The position numbers and the translations under genes were made by a program. This document shows positions 19,328 to 29,227 of a stretch of 64,000 bases of DNA, one piece after another. The notes below the pieces were generated by a model that was not told where the DNA came from, did no database searches, and saw only the letters and a list, made by a program, of their open reading frames with translations. Each line of letters starts with the position of its first letter. Positions within the stretch are counted from its first letter, which is position 1. The DNA comes from Anabaena catenula FACHB-362 (GTDB lineage Bacteria; Cyanobacteriota; Cyanobacteriia; Cyanobacteriales; Nostocaceae): NCBI RefSeq assembly GCF_014698735.1, contig NZ_JACJTQ010000006.1:1-64000 (forward strand), in the 5' to 3' direction.

Positions 19328-21571
19328 ATGCGTAAGTTAATTTATTGGTTTTTGGGTGCGGTTACTTTTATATTTGTAGCAACTTCAACTATTTGGAAAC
19401 AAGCTATTTCACTTTCTTTGTGTGGGATTTTAGGTTTTAATTCTGTTACTTGTCATGGTTGGTTTTTGGATGGTTGGGTAAATGCAGCTGTGCCTAAGAG
19501 TGGGGTTGAGATTGCACAAGTTGATATTTTTGATAATAGGAATGATGGGAATAGTAAGCCTAGTAATGGGAATGTTGATATTTTTAAAAAACCTAACCCT
19601 AATAGTGACTCATCTCAACCAAATAGAAATAATGGAAAAAATCAATCTTTTCCTGATAATGTCATAGATGATACGGCTAAAAATACAGCACAAGATGTTG
19701 AAGGAAGAAAAGTTTATAGTTTTTTTATTAATGGAATACAAAATAGTGAAAGTAATTATGGGGAAACAAAGCTATTAGTAGAAAATTTACTCAAAGCTGC
19801 TGGAGTTTATCCTCCAGTAATATCTACAGATACATATAACTTTTCATCAGTAGAAAATGGTAGAAAATTATCTGAATTATCAGATAAGTTGGAAAAAATA
19901 AATCAAGAAAGGAGTAGCAGATTAAAAAACCCAATTGTTCAAATTATTACTATAGATTTAATTTTATCCAGTTGGGGATCACAAGCAATAAGTTTATTTG
20001 GTGATTTAATTGAATCTACTTTACAATTTTTTTTAAGCAAAGTTCAAAGTGGAGACGGCAAGGCTCTTGTGTCAAAAACTACTAATTTCATCAAAGAAGT
20101 AGATAAAAAAGAATCAGAAAAAGCTAAAAAGACTTGCAAAGATACACCTAAAATGAAATTTGTAATTGTTGCTCATTCACAGGGTAATTTTTTTGCTGAT
20201 GAAGTAGCAGCTAATTTGCCTAATGATATTGCTAAAAGAACTGTAATTCTTGGATTTTCTACTTGGCATTCTTATGGAAAATCTCAAAGTAAAGGAATTA
20301 AAGTAAAAGCTATATCAAGATCAGAAGATATTTCTGTAATACCATTTAGGATTTTAAAAAAGTTAGATGGACAAATTACAATATCAAATTTACCTCCTTT
20401 GCCAAAATATAAGGATAGTCAAGGTGAATTGAAAGAAAGCAATATCATAGAAAATCACTCCCTAAAAGATTATCTTGGTTCACCTACTAAACCAGAATAT
20501 ACTAAAGCAGCCAATGAATCTTTTTTATTTGCATCAAATACACTCGGTAATTTACTAAACTTTGATTCTGGCAATTATGAGAAAAAGAAAGATTGTTCAG
20601 AGCAAGCTTTAAAAACAGGCAAAAGCTATGGTGATCCTCACATCATCACCTTTGATGGATACCGCTACAGTTTCCAAATGGTAGGAGAATTCACATTAGT
20701 TAAAGCCAAAGATAACAGCTTTGAAATCCAAGTTCGTCAAGGTGCAGTTCCTGGTCGCCAACTTTCCTTAAATACAGGTGCAGCAATGAAAGTTGGTAAT
20801 ACTCGCGTCGCATTCTATAGTAAAGACTTTCCTGATGCAAATAAAAATACACAACTACGAGTTGATGGTAAACCAACTGTAGTTGAAGGTTCTTTATCTT
20901 TACCTGGAGGTGGAGTAATTACTCGTTCGGGTGGTGATTATGTCGTGATATGGCCTACAGGTGAACAGGTGACAATTCATAATATTACCGTTGCAGGTTC
21001 AACATTTATGAATGTTATTCCTGCTGTTCCAGACCAGTCAGATAGATATATTGGTTTACTCGGTAATCTTAATAGTGATCCAAACGATGATTTACGAACT
21101 CGCAATGGTAATATAGTTCCCACTAAGAATAATTCAACTTATGGACAACTCAGCACAGCATTAAATAATTTATTACCTGTTCCTGTAGCTTTGAGCAAAG
21201 TTGAAACATTATTCTTTGACCAGCTTTACAAAGAATTTGGTGATAGCTGGCGAATTAATGAGAGTGAATCTTTATTTGACTATGCTTCTGGCCAAAGCAC
21301 AGATACATTTACCAAACGTGGCTTTCCCAATAATTACATCAGTCTTAGTTCATTTCTTCCACCGCAACTGCGTAAAGCTGAAGAAATTTGTCAGCGTGCT
21401 GGTGTTTCAGGAGATTTATTAGATGGATGTATTTTTGATGTTGCTAACACTGGAGAAGCTGGATTTGCACAAGCAGCAGCAGATGCGGTGACAGGTATAG
21501 TTAAAGATAGAGTGCAACAAGAAATCAGAAATCGCATTCCTGTAAATATACCCGGTGTGCGTTTCCCATAA
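19328..21571 (+). CDS. Exported alpha/beta-hydrolase-like plus von Willebrand type D domain protein
   Basis: 747 residues. The N-terminal hydrophobic leader carries IWKQAISLSLCGILG, closely like that of the preceding CAP protein. Residues about 125-400 contain FFINGIQNSESNYGE and the nucleophile-elbow-like VIVAHSQGNFFADE (Ser in H-S-Q-G), suggesting an alpha/beta hydrolase fold. A vWF type D domain follows at about 436-600, starting SYGDPHIITFDG and including GLLGN(L)NSDPNDDL, which is a typical VWD calcium-loop text. The C-terminal 100 residues are unassigned. Probably a large surface or secreted protein. I do not know this exact domain combination. Confidence 0.78.
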   Translation: MRKLIYWFLGAVTFIFVATSTIWKQAISLSLCGILGFNSVTCHGWFLDGWVNAAVPKSGVEIAQVDIFDNRNDGNSKPSNGNVDIFKKPNPNSDSSQPNRNNGKNQSFPDNVIDDTAKNTAQDVEGRKVYSFFINGIQNSESNYGETKLLVENLLKAAGVYPPVISTDTYNFSSVENGRKLSELSDKLEKINQERSSRLKNPIVQIITIDLILSSWGSQAISLFGDLIESTLQFFLSKVQSGDGKALVSKTTNFIKEVDKKESEKAKKTCKDTPKMKFVIVAHSQGNFFADEVAANLPNDIAKRTVILGFSTWHSYGKSQSKGIKVKAISRSEDISVIPFRILKKLDGQITISNLPPLPKYKDSQGELKESNIIENHSLKDYLGSPTKPEYTKAANESFLFASNTLGNLLNFDSGNYEKKKDCSEQALKTGKSYGDPHIITFDGYRYSFQMVGEFTLVKAKDNSFEIQVRQGAVPGRQLSLNTGAAMKVGNTRVAFYSKDFPDANKNTQLRVDGKPTVVEGSLSLPGGGVITRSGGDYVVIWPTGEQVTIHNITVAGSTFMNVIPAVPDQSDRYIGLLGNLNSDPNDDLRTRNGNIVPTKNNSTYGQLSTALNNLLPVPVALSKVETLFFDQLYKEFGDSWRINESESLFDYASGQSTDTFTKRGFPNNYISLSSFLPPQLRKAEEICQRAGVSGDLLDGCIFDVANTGEAGFAQAAADAVTGIVKDRVQQEIRNRIPVNIPGVRFP

Positions 21572-21585
21572 AATCCACAACCCTT

Positions 21586-21618
21586 GTAGGGGCGGGGTCT
21601 CCCCGCCCTTGGAATAAC
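21586..21618. repeat. REP palindrome, left copy
   Basis: GGGCGGGG-TCT-CCCCGCCC core followed by TTGGAATAAC, directly upstream of the RAYT gene. The same unit recurs at 22316-22350 and, inverted, inside the gene at about 22086-22112. Confidence 0.85.
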
Positions 21619-21693
21619 TTGGTTATGAATTTTCCGCCCTTTTACCAGCGCCATAATATCCCAAAACCTTAAAATCAACACTCCACATCCAGC

Positions 21694-22347
21694 ATGAAAT
21701 ATAACCCCAAAATCCACCATCGCCAATCAACACGCCTACGGGGTTATGATTATTCACAACCAGGAGCATATTTCATCACCATCTGTACCCAACACCGTGA
21801 ATGTAATTTAGGCGAAATCATTAACGATGAAATGAAATTCACAGTCAGGGGTTTTATTGTCCATGAATTTTGGTTAAAAATACCCGCTCATTTTCCTAAT
21901 GTTGAATTGGATGAATTTGTTATTATGCCTAATCACGTTCATGGAATTATTGTGATTAATGATGAATTGTTGGGTGTACACGATTATATAAAAGAGGGCG
22001 GGGATGACATAAAGGGCGGGGATGACATAAAGGGCGGGGATGACATAAAGGGCGGGGATGACATAAAGGGCGGGGATGACATAAAGGGCGGGGAGACCCC
22101 GCCCCTACAGAAGAAAATAACATTGGGACAAATAATTGCGTATTACAAATATCAAACAACCAAAATAATTAATAAAATTGATGACACACCTGGACTGCGT
22201 ATATGGCAAAGAAATTATTACGATCGCATTATCCGTTATCAAAAAATTTTAGACATCACTCGTCAATACATCGTTAAAAACCCTTTGCGTTGGGATAAAG
22301 ATCCAAACAACCCCCGTAGGGGCGGGGTCTCCCCGCCCTTGGAATAA
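21694..22347 (+). mobile_element. REP-associated tyrosine transposase (RAYT, Y1/IS200-like)
   Basis: 217-residue HUH single-strand transposase. The N-terminal GYDYSQPGAYFITICTQHRE and the HUH motif MPNHVHGIIV (about 87-96) identify it; a catalytic Tyr is likely in the C-terminal YYDRIIRY region. It is flanked by REP palindromes on both sides and contains an 18-base in-frame tandem repeat (five copies, encoding KGGDDI) ending in an inverted REP copy. Its last codons and stop (GGVSPPLE) lie within the right-hand REP. RAYTs are known to associate with REP sequences; invasion of the coding frame itself is unusual. Confidence 0.9.
21994..22112 (+). repeat. In-frame 18-base tandem repeat and REP inside RAYT
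   Basis: Five copies of GGGCGGGGATGACATAAA run into GGGCGGGGAGACCCCGCCCC, which is the REP palindrome in inverted orientation. The repeated half-palindrome suggests expansion of one REP arm by slippage or repeated insertion without breaking the frame. Confidence 0.85.
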
Positions 22348-22372
22348 CCGCCCTTGGAATAACCGCCCTTTT
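22316..22372. repeat. REP palindrome, right copy with extra half units
   Basis: Same palindrome as 21586-21618, followed by two more CCGCCCTTGGAATAA-like half units. It contains the RAYT stop codon. Confidence 0.85.
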
Positions 22373-22390
22373 GTCCTTAATTCTTTTCAA

Positions 22391-22461
22391 AGCGGGTGGC
22401 GGGAATCGAACCCGCATTATTAGCTTGGAAGGCTAAAGTTTTACCACTAAACTACACCCGC
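22391..22461 (-). tRNA. tRNA-Gly (anticodon UCC)
   Basis: Reading the minus strand: acceptor GCGGGTG pairs with CACCCGC, the anticodon stem TTAGC/GCTAA encloses loop CTTCCAA with anticodon TCC, and the T arm is GCGGG-TTCGATT-CCCGC. Full cloverleaf, no CCA encoded. It is an ordinary tRNA and a useful contrast to the tRNA-like genes at 43.5-46.1 kb. Confidence 0.95.
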
Positions 22462-22511
22462 AAATCTGTATCTATATAAAGATAACATAGCTTTGGTAAA
22501 AACACAAGTAT

Positions 22512-23801
22512 TTATGGAGAATTAATTGGCTGAATCCTAATCCGCATATACAAATTACTCAACTCTGGTTTTGAGCCATTTTCGTTATATGCAGCGATAA
22601 AGCTTTCTTGGTTGAAGATATCATTAAGCGCTTGCTCATAGATGCTTTTTTCACTGCTGAGTGTCGTCGGTTCGATTTCTAAGACTACAGCTTGTTGAAA
22701 TTTGCCATTGTTATCAATTACTAAACTAACTAGTATATTTGCTGGCTTTATTTCAGAATCACTAGGGAAAAAACTAGCTTCTAATTGCTTACTGCTACTA
22801 CCTTGATATGCCGCCAGAACATCAGGTAAAGCATCTTTGATTAATCGTCTTTCTTGTATTAATTGATTAACTTCATCTTTCAGTAGAGGAGAAACATTAG
22901 CTAGTATACCCCCTCCTGTTGGGGTTGGGGAAGTTTCCTCTGTTGGGGTTGGGGAAGTTTCCTCTGTTGAAGTTGGGGAAGTTTCCTCTGTGGGAGTTTG
23001 TGAAGTTTCCTCTGTTGGGGTTGGGGAGGTTTCCTCTGTGGGAGTTTGTGAAGTTTCCTCTGTTGAAGTTGGGGAAGTTTCCTCTGTTGAAGTTGGGGAA
23101 GTTTCCTCTGTGGGAGTTGGGGAATCAGAGGGAATATCTTTTGGTAGTAGGGTTCCTTGTCCCAGTTTTAATTCTTGACGGCGATTCCAGGGAAGGTTAT
23201 CTAATGGAATTGTTTCTGTAGATGTAGGAGTTTCTGTAGATGTAGGAGTTTCTGTAGATGTAGGAGTTTCTGTCGCTGTAGGAGTTTCTGTAGATGTAGG
23301 AGTTTCTGTCGCTGTAGGAGTTTCTGTCGCTGTAGGAGTTTCTGTCGGTTCAGGTATGGAGTCTACTGGTTCTGGAACTGGCTGATTATTAACTTGAGAG
23401 TTCTCAGTTTGAGACTCCTGTGGAAGATTGAAATCAGAACTTATAGCGCCATCATCTTGATTTTCAGGGGTAGTTGGCGTGGTTTCTGGTAAAGATGGTG
23501 TAAAAGAATTTTGAGTAGAAGAGGGAAGTTTTGGTGTAACTGTTTTAGCGATGAATTTGGGTTTGGCTGTTGATTCTTCTTGAGGCGAAATATCTATGAA
23601 ATCAACAGGAATATTAGCTTGACTAGAGTGGGGAATCCAAGGTCTAAACTCATCAGATGAGCCTAATAACCAAAAAACCAGCAAGTGGAGCGAAATTGAA
23701 CTTATAAATACACTAACCCACAAAAAAGGCGGATCAGTATGTTTTCTCCCGGTTTGCAAAGGAATCAGAGATTTATCTGTAACTGGTGGCATCATATTCA
23801 A
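22512..23801 (-). CDS. Membrane-anchored Pro/Thr-repeat protein, TonB-like layout
   Basis: 429 residues: cytoplasmic N-terminus, one membrane span (about 27-47, FLWVSVFISSISLHLLVFWL), then a long low-complexity linker and a globular C-terminal domain (about 320-429). The linker has two families of 6-residue repeats: TETPTA/TETPTS (coded at about 23216-23345) and PTEETS (about 22912-23115), each an 18-base DNA repeat. A single N-terminal anchor, Pro-rich periplasmic spacer and about 100-residue C-terminal domain is TonB-like, but key TonB sequence motifs are not clear. No transporter or ExbBD gene is nearby. The repeats may vary in length between strains. Confidence 0.6.
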   Translation of the reverse strand: MNMMPPVTDKSLIPLQTGRKHTDPPFLWVSVFISSISLHLLVFWLLGSSDEFRPWIPHSSQANIPVDFIDISPQEESTAKPKFIAKTVTPKLPSSTQNSFTPSLPETTPTTPENQDDGAISSDFNLPQESQTENSQVNNQPVPEPVDSIPEPTETPTATETPTATETPTSTETPTATETPTSTETPTSTETPTSTETIPLDNLPWNRRQELKLGQGTLLPKDIPSDSPTPTEETSPTSTEETSPTSTEETSQTPTEETSPTPTEETSQTPTEETSPTSTEETSPTPTEETSPTPTGGGILANVSPLLKDEVNQLIQERRLIKDALPDVLAAYQGSSSKQLEASFFPSDSEIKPANILVSLVIDNNGKFQQAVVLEIEPTTLSSEKSIYEQALNDIFNQESFIAAYNENGSKPELSNLYMRIRIQPINSP

Positions 23802-23877
23802 CTAAAAACTGGATATGATTTTATGATTGAGTGCTTTAACTAATTGCTCATCCTTAATTCATCATCCAGTCTGAAAT

Positions 23878-26800
23878 TTAGTCATTAGCTGGGAAACTAT
23901 CTGGTTGTGGTGTAACTACGAATGTGAGAACTGTTTCATCTATTCCTTTAAGTTCCAAGGGACTACCTTTAGTAATTTCTTCTTCTTGTAAATAATCAGC
24001 AACAGCTGCCGATACCAAAATAGTACCTGGGACAGCAGCAGCCTGCAACCTAGCAGCAATATTCACACTGGGACCAATTGCTGTGTAATCAGCACGTTCT
24101 TCACTACCAAACATCCCGACAACGGCTGTACCTTGGTGGATACCACAACGAAACTGCACGCCATTACGCCCGTCAGTCTCGAATATACCTTGTTCTCGCC
24201 AGCGCTTGTTTAAATTAATGAGGGCGTTTTGCATTCCTCTGGCTGTACCGATAGCACGACGTACTTGTTCATTTGGTGTGAGTTCTTCGGGCGCTCCATA
24301 TAAGGCTAATATGGCATCTCCCATAAATTTATCTACAGTACCGCCATTGTTAAAAACAACTTTGGTCATAATTTCTAGATATTCATTCAGTACTTCTGCA
24401 ACTTTGCGGGATCTGAGAGTATTTGATAATTGGGTGAAACCAACAATGTCACTAAATAAAACTGTCACTAAACGTGGTTCTGGTCGCAAATCTAGGGACA
24501 AATTGCCAGATGCGGCTTTCTGCACTAGTGCAGATGGCAAAAAGCGCTTGAGTACTGATTCTGTCAGGTAGGTGTTTAACTCCAAGACGCGTTTTTCATT
24601 TTCCTTCAGGGCTAAAAGATTCCTCGCGCCTGCCAAAAGTTCCCGGTCATTGAATGGTTTAGCTAAATAGGCATCAGCACCATTTTCTGTGCCTTCAATA
24701 CGAGTTTCTTCATCAACCTTGGCTGTGAGTAGAATGATGGGTATACCGCGCATATTATCATCGCCCCTGATCATCTGAATCATTTCTAGTCCAGTCACCA
24801 AGGGCATCATTAAGTCTGTGATGATTAAGCTGGGATGAAGTTCTTGTGCTATGTTATACCCTTCATAACCGTTACGAGCAGTAGCTACTTGATAGCTATT
24901 TTGGCGGAGTATGGTGGATACATAAGATCGCATATCTGGGTTGTCGTCTACAACCAAGATTAATTGATCAGTTTTTGACTGAGCGGGAAGTTGTCTGTTG
25001 GAGTTTAAAATTCCTGGATTAGGTGATAAATCTCTGGTAATAAATTCTAGGTTATCTTCCGTTGATTCTACTTGTTCTACATCAATTAATTCTACAGTGG
25101 CGCGGCTGGTATTCAGTTCACCGGGGATGTGTAGTACCTGTTCTGGGGGTAAGTGATCTGCGCCTGTCAACAGCCGTAGGGTAAATTGAGTACCTTGTCC
25201 ATAGACTGATTGTACTTTAACTTCGCCGCCGTGTAGTTCTACCAATTCTTTGACTAGAGACAAACCTAATCCACTACCTTCATAGGTGCGGTTTTCTGAG
25301 CCTTCAGCTTGACGGAAGCGCTCAAATAGATGGGGAATTTGTTCGGGCAGAATGCCAATTCCTGTATCTTGGATTTGCAGTATGCAGGCATTTCCCTCAT
25401 TGTATAGTCTGACCCTGATTGTGCCTCCATCAGGAGTAAATTTCATGGCATTTGACAAGAGGTTGTAGAGTACTTTGTCAAATTTTTCCAGATCCAAGTA
25501 GACTGTGGGACATTCTAGTAAATCGGTAATGACTTGCAGTCCTTTTTTCTCGCAATAGAGACGAAATGATTCGACAATTTGGTTGACAAATTCGATCATA
25601 TCGCAAGGGCGGAAACTAGGCTGCATTCTCCCAGCATCTAAGCGTTGTAAGTCTAGTAGTTGATTTACCAATCGCAGCAGACGACGAGAATTGCGGAGAG
25701 CGATCGCACTTTGGGCGTGGGATAACCCTTCCCCAGATGCTACTGCTGATTCTAATGGCCCTTGAATTAAGGTGATGGGAGTCCGAAATTCATGGGAAAT
25801 ATTTTGAAAAAATTCCGTTTTTTGTCTATCTAGTTGTATGAGGCGTTCAGCTTGTTCACGAGTTTTTTGGTACAAGCGTGACTGTTGTACTGCGATCGCA
25901 GCTTGGGCTGCTACTGATTTAGATAATTCAATTTCTGATAGCAGCCACTTGCGAACTTTGTGACCTTCGCGCAAAGTGATACTACCGATACATTGACCAT
26001 CAATTATTAGGGGAACAACCATCAGCGATCGCGGTCTCATTTTCAATGGTAAATCAAACGCCTGGACATCTGAGGAAGAATGAGTGATGTCAGTGATTAC
26101 CACTGGTTCTTGTGTCCGCAATATTTCTTGCAAAATCGGATTCTTCCGAATTGGGGCTTGGGAACTAGGTAAGTGCTGAGTAACCGAGCGATGATTGCTG
26201 TTGAAGTTATTTTTTCTTAAATTGTTGAATTCTTCAGAACTATCATACAAGCCTACACATTGCACAAATTCATCTTCTTCTGTCCACAGAGACAGCACAC
26301 AACCATCTACATTTAAAGCTTGTCCCAATTGTTGAGTAATAGCTGCAAATATATCTTGTGGATCTAAGCTAGAACGAATCGCCCTAGTAATTGTATTAAT
26401 TAAAGCTTCTCGTTTTGCTAAAGCGCCAACTTGCTCATAAGCATAAGCTTGAGACAAGGCCAAGGCTGCCTGATCTGCTACAACTGAAACCAGTTGCACC
26501 TCTTCATCTCCCCACATACGGGATTGATAACACTTGTGTAGAGTCAAAACTGCTCTGAGTTCTTGTTGACAAATCAGCGGTACAACTAAGCTAGAGCAGA
26601 TTTTAGCATCTGTAAACGCCGCTGCGCGATCGCGATCATTTTGGATGCGATCATCTCCAGCTACATCATAAATCACCTGTACTTCACGGGTTTCCCAGAC
26701 TGTTTGAGCCAAAAGTAACTCAGGAGTGGAGGGCAAAAATTCTTCTATTTCCCCATCTTCCAATCCGTCCTCTTCTTCGTCATCACTGGCAGTTTTTTGA

Positions 26801-27393
26801 TAAATAAATCCTTCAGCCGCTAACTGCTCATCTTGGAAGGGGCGTAAAAGACAAACATCCACCTCTAACATATGCCCCACTGTATCGACTATAGTTTGCA
26901 AAATTTGCCTATAGTCCAGGGCGCTGCGAATCGTATTAGTAACTGTATTCAGCAGCGATTCTCGCCGGAGTGTGCGAGTCAGTTCGCGGGTTCTAGTCTT
27001 GAGAACATTATGTGTGTCCAAAGCTTGGCGTACCACAGCTTTGAGTTCCTCTGCTTCCCAAGGTTTAGTAACATATTTAAATACTTTGCCAGAGTTAATA
27101 GCTTCCACCAAGTCTTCCACATCAGTGTAGCCAGTTAAAATAATTCGGATAATATCTGGATATTGAGTTGCAGTCAGACTCAAAAATTCTGTACCGCTCA
27201 TCATCGGCATCCGCTGATCTGAGATGATTACTGATATGTCTCCCTCTCTTGCCAGCAGTTCCAGTGCCGCAGGACCTGAGTTAGCCCTCAGCACCTGATA
27301 CTCGCGATAGAAGCTGCGGTAAAGCAAGTCAAGGTTGTCTGGCTCATCATCGACAACCAAAATTTTCGGCTTACTGTTTGCTTGTGATGTCAT
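23878..27393 (-). CDS. cyaC: Hybrid histidine kinase / adenylate cyclase, CyaC type
   Basis: 1171 residues, the size and layout of Anabaena CyaC. Receiver domain (about 9-125, phospho-acceptor Asp59 in SDQRMP); two GAF-like domains (about 155-320 and 340-510); histidine kinase with phospho-His in NISHEFRTPITLI and ATPase boxes including GSGLGLSLVKELV; second receiver (about 805-920, DLMMP); and a class III nucleotidyl cyclase (about 980-1150; VTVLFSDIVGFTQLS, FMGDAILALYG). The signal is thought to pass by phosphorelay to the cyclase, making cAMP. The gene stands alone, with a 1.1 kb gap upstream. Confidence 0.93.
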   Translation of the reverse strand: MTSQANSKPKILVVDDEPDNLDLLYRSFYREYQVLRANSGPAALELLAREGDISVIISDQRMPMMSGTEFLSLTATQYPDIIRIILTGYTDVEDLVEAINSGKVFKYVTKPWEAEELKAVVRQALDTHNVLKTRTRELTRTLRRESLLNTVTNTIRSALDYRQILQTIVDTVGHMLEVDVCLLRPFQDEQLAAEGFIYQKTASDDEEEDGLEDGEIEEFLPSTPELLLAQTVWETREVQVIYDVAGDDRIQNDRDRAAAFTDAKICSSLVVPLICQQELRAVLTLHKCYQSRMWGDEEVQLVSVVADQAALALSQAYAYEQVGALAKREALINTITRAIRSSLDPQDIFAAITQQLGQALNVDGCVLSLWTEEDEFVQCVGLYDSSEEFNNLRKNNFNSNHRSVTQHLPSSQAPIRKNPILQEILRTQEPVVITDITHSSSDVQAFDLPLKMRPRSLMVVPLIIDGQCIGSITLREGHKVRKWLLSEIELSKSVAAQAAIAVQQSRLYQKTREQAERLIQLDRQKTEFFQNISHEFRTPITLIQGPLESAVASGEGLSHAQSAIALRNSRRLLRLVNQLLDLQRLDAGRMQPSFRPCDMIEFVNQIVESFRLYCEKKGLQVITDLLECPTVYLDLEKFDKVLYNLLSNAMKFTPDGGTIRVRLYNEGNACILQIQDTGIGILPEQIPHLFERFRQAEGSENRTYEGSGLGLSLVKELVELHGGEVKVQSVYGQGTQFTLRLLTGADHLPPEQVLHIPGELNTSRATVELIDVEQVESTEDNLEFITRDLSPNPGILNSNRQLPAQSKTDQLILVVDDNPDMRSYVSTILRQNSYQVATARNGYEGYNIAQELHPSLIITDLMMPLVTGLEMIQMIRGDDNMRGIPIILLTAKVDEETRIEGTENGADAYLAKPFNDRELLAGARNLLALKENEKRVLELNTYLTESVLKRFLPSALVQKAASGNLSLDLRPEPRLVTVLFSDIVGFTQLSNTLRSRKVAEVLNEYLEIMTKVVFNNGGTVDKFMGDAILALYGAPEELTPNEQVRRAIGTARGMQNALINLNKRWREQGIFETDGRNGVQFRCGIHQGTAVVGMFGSEERADYTAIGPSVNIAARLQAAAVPGTILVSAAVADYLQEEEITKGSPLELKGIDETVLTFVVTPQPDSFPAND

Positions 27394-28495
27394 GCACCGC
27401 TTTCCTGCTGCATCGGCAGTCGGATAAAGAATAATCTGATCAGGTAGAGATATTTCTGAATCAGGTAAGGTTTGAGCATTTCGACCAAGATACTATTGGG
27501 CTACATGACTGCCAGATATAGGACTATTCCCTCACGGTAATTGTACTTACTAGCTAGTAATGTTGTTGTAAACTAATGGCACAGTGCAGTTAATTTCATA
27601 GTTATTTTCCCTTGATCTAGTAGATTTTGACTCACCAAATCTTCTCTCATGTCTTGTAATAACCTTATTGGATTCCATAAAGCGCTCCTAGATGGAGCCA
27701 ACATAACCATGATGTATATTAAGTTTGGCCATTGCAGCAGTTGTACTAACACTGGCGGGTCAATTTTATTTATGGTAGTCATGGTAGAGTCATGAATATT
27801 ACAATAATTGTATTTCCAAGCCAAGTATACAATTAAACAAGTAATAATTTCCAATTTAGCAATCAGAACTAATCACGTAAGTTGCTAGTTAGCCAAACGG
27901 TTACTCTTGACAGGAAGACAACAGAGTTGAATCAAGAATTTTCCCTTTTTCCCCATCACCCATGACCAGCCTAAACTAGATGACTAGCAACTTGGGTGAA
28001 TACTAAGACAGGTGGTGATGTTAGGCTAATTGGGAATTAACGATTGAGTAGCTCTACAGATTCTCTTTCCAGTATCCATTACATAGTACCTATACAACCA
28101 GCCTTATTGACTAAAAATGGGGGTAAATACAAACCTGATATTAAGCATATAATAACCGAAGTTGCTAGTTATAACCTTCAGTTAGGCAGATGGGGAGAAA
28201 TCAATTCAAAAACTCCTGACTTCTAACTTCTGAACTCTTAACTAGGAACTGACGTTAGTACTTGACTAACAAATTAGATAGGTTTTGCTACGCTTATTGG
28301 TACTCACCCTAACTAGACCACCGTAAACTAGTTGTTTAATAAAGATACCACTCATTTTTATATTCTCAAATCAAAGATATACATGGATATACATAAACTC
28401 TCCTTTACTCAACCCATTAGATTTATGTAATTGAAACGTCTAGCTTCTTTGAGGAGCGCAGCTTACAGAACCATAAACAAAGTTTTACATTTTGT
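27394..28495. other. Long intergenic region upstream of cyaC and the GNAT gene
   Basis: 1.1 kb between divergent genes. It contains one doubtful minus-strand ORF (27573-27782, listed separately) and scattered repeat-like 'AACTTGGGTGA'/'ACCAATCACC' text. No tRNA, terminator or known riboswitch was recognised; promoters for both flanking genes must lie here. Confidence 0.4.
27573..27782 (-). CDS. Doubtful small ORF (69 aa)
   Basis: From the Met at 27782 the frame gives MTTINKIDPPVLVQLLQWPN and continues for 69 residues; a longer frame starts at 27854. Composition is protein-like (a Pro/Leu/Trp-rich amphipathic stretch), but there is no clear ribosome binding site and I recognise no family. It may be a small protein or chance. 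Confidence 0.25.
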   Translation of the reverse strand: MTTINKIDPPVLVQLLQWPNLIYIMVMLAPSRSALWNPIRLLQDMREDLVSQNLLDQGKITMKLTALCH

Positions 28496-29227
28496 ATGAT
28501 TGCCGATCAATACGGAATTTACCATCTCATGACGAGTTGCTTTTCCCAGCAAATCAATCACGTATCTGAAAATGCAAAGTCAATCAATCCTCAACTAGCT
28601 TTTCCAACCTGGTTTTTTACCCCACATCATCAACCGTCAGTTACAGAAGTTCCTATCCCAGCTTTGCGACAACTTCAAATCCGTGCAGCTACATCTGCTG
28701 ATTTGACTAGTATTGCCCAAATCATTGCTGAAAGCTTTCACTCTCAACAAGGTTTCTGGGGCTGGGCTTTTCCCTTATTACGTTTGGGTATTTACGAAGA
28801 CTTAAGAAATCGTTTAGCCTCAATATCGCCTCATCACGTTTGTTTAGTCGCTGTTGACACAAGTATGGGGAGTACTAATCAAATATTGGGAACTGTAGAA
28901 TTGGGTTTGCGTTTTAGTGATTCTTGGGCAAATGCTCACAAGTCTTTTCCTTACTTATCCAATTTAGCTGTCAACCCACAATACCGTAGGCATGGTGTAG
29001 CTTCCAGGTTATTGACTAGCTGTGAACAAGTCTGCCAAGAATGGGGATTTCAAGATTTATATCTCCATGTTTTGGAAAATAACCATCAAGCTAGGCAACT
29101 TTATTTCAAGCTGGGATATCGTCGGGTGCATAAAGTAGAATCTCTTTGGAATACCTTTTTCCTCAACCCCTCACGCCAGATTTTCTTGCATAAACACCTA
29201 ATTAAAAAAACTTGGGTGGGAGGATGA
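28496..29227 (+). CDS. GNAT-family N-acetyltransferase
   Basis: 243 residues. The acetyl-CoA-binding core is visible in the C-terminal half: LSNLAVNPQYRRHGVASRLL (motif A, R/Q-x-x-G-x-G/A form) and LHVLENNHQARQLYFKLGY (motif B). An N-terminal extension of about 60 residues precedes the domain (which starts at LQIRAATSADL). Substrate unknown; such proteins acetylate small molecules or protein N-termini. Stands alone. Confidence 0.88.
   Translation: MIADQYGIYHLMTSCFSQQINHVSENAKSINPQLAFPTWFFTPHHQPSVTEVPIPALRQLQIRAATSADLTSIAQIIAESFHSQQGFWGWAFPLLRLGIYEDLRNRLASISPHHVCLVAVDTSMGSTNQILGTVELGLRFSDSWANAHKSFPYLSNLAVNPQYRRHGVASRLLTSCEQVCQEWGFQDLYLHVLENNHQARQLYFKLGYRRVHKVESLWNTFFLNPSRQIFLHKHLIKKTWVGG

Noticed and set aside
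21994-22112. CRISPR array
   Set aside because: Five 18-base units are directly adjacent with no spacers and lie in frame within the RAYT gene.
22919-23221. Plus-strand ORFs over the Pro/Thr repeat region
   Set aside because: They are antisense shadows of the 18-base repeats in the minus-strand membrane protein gene.
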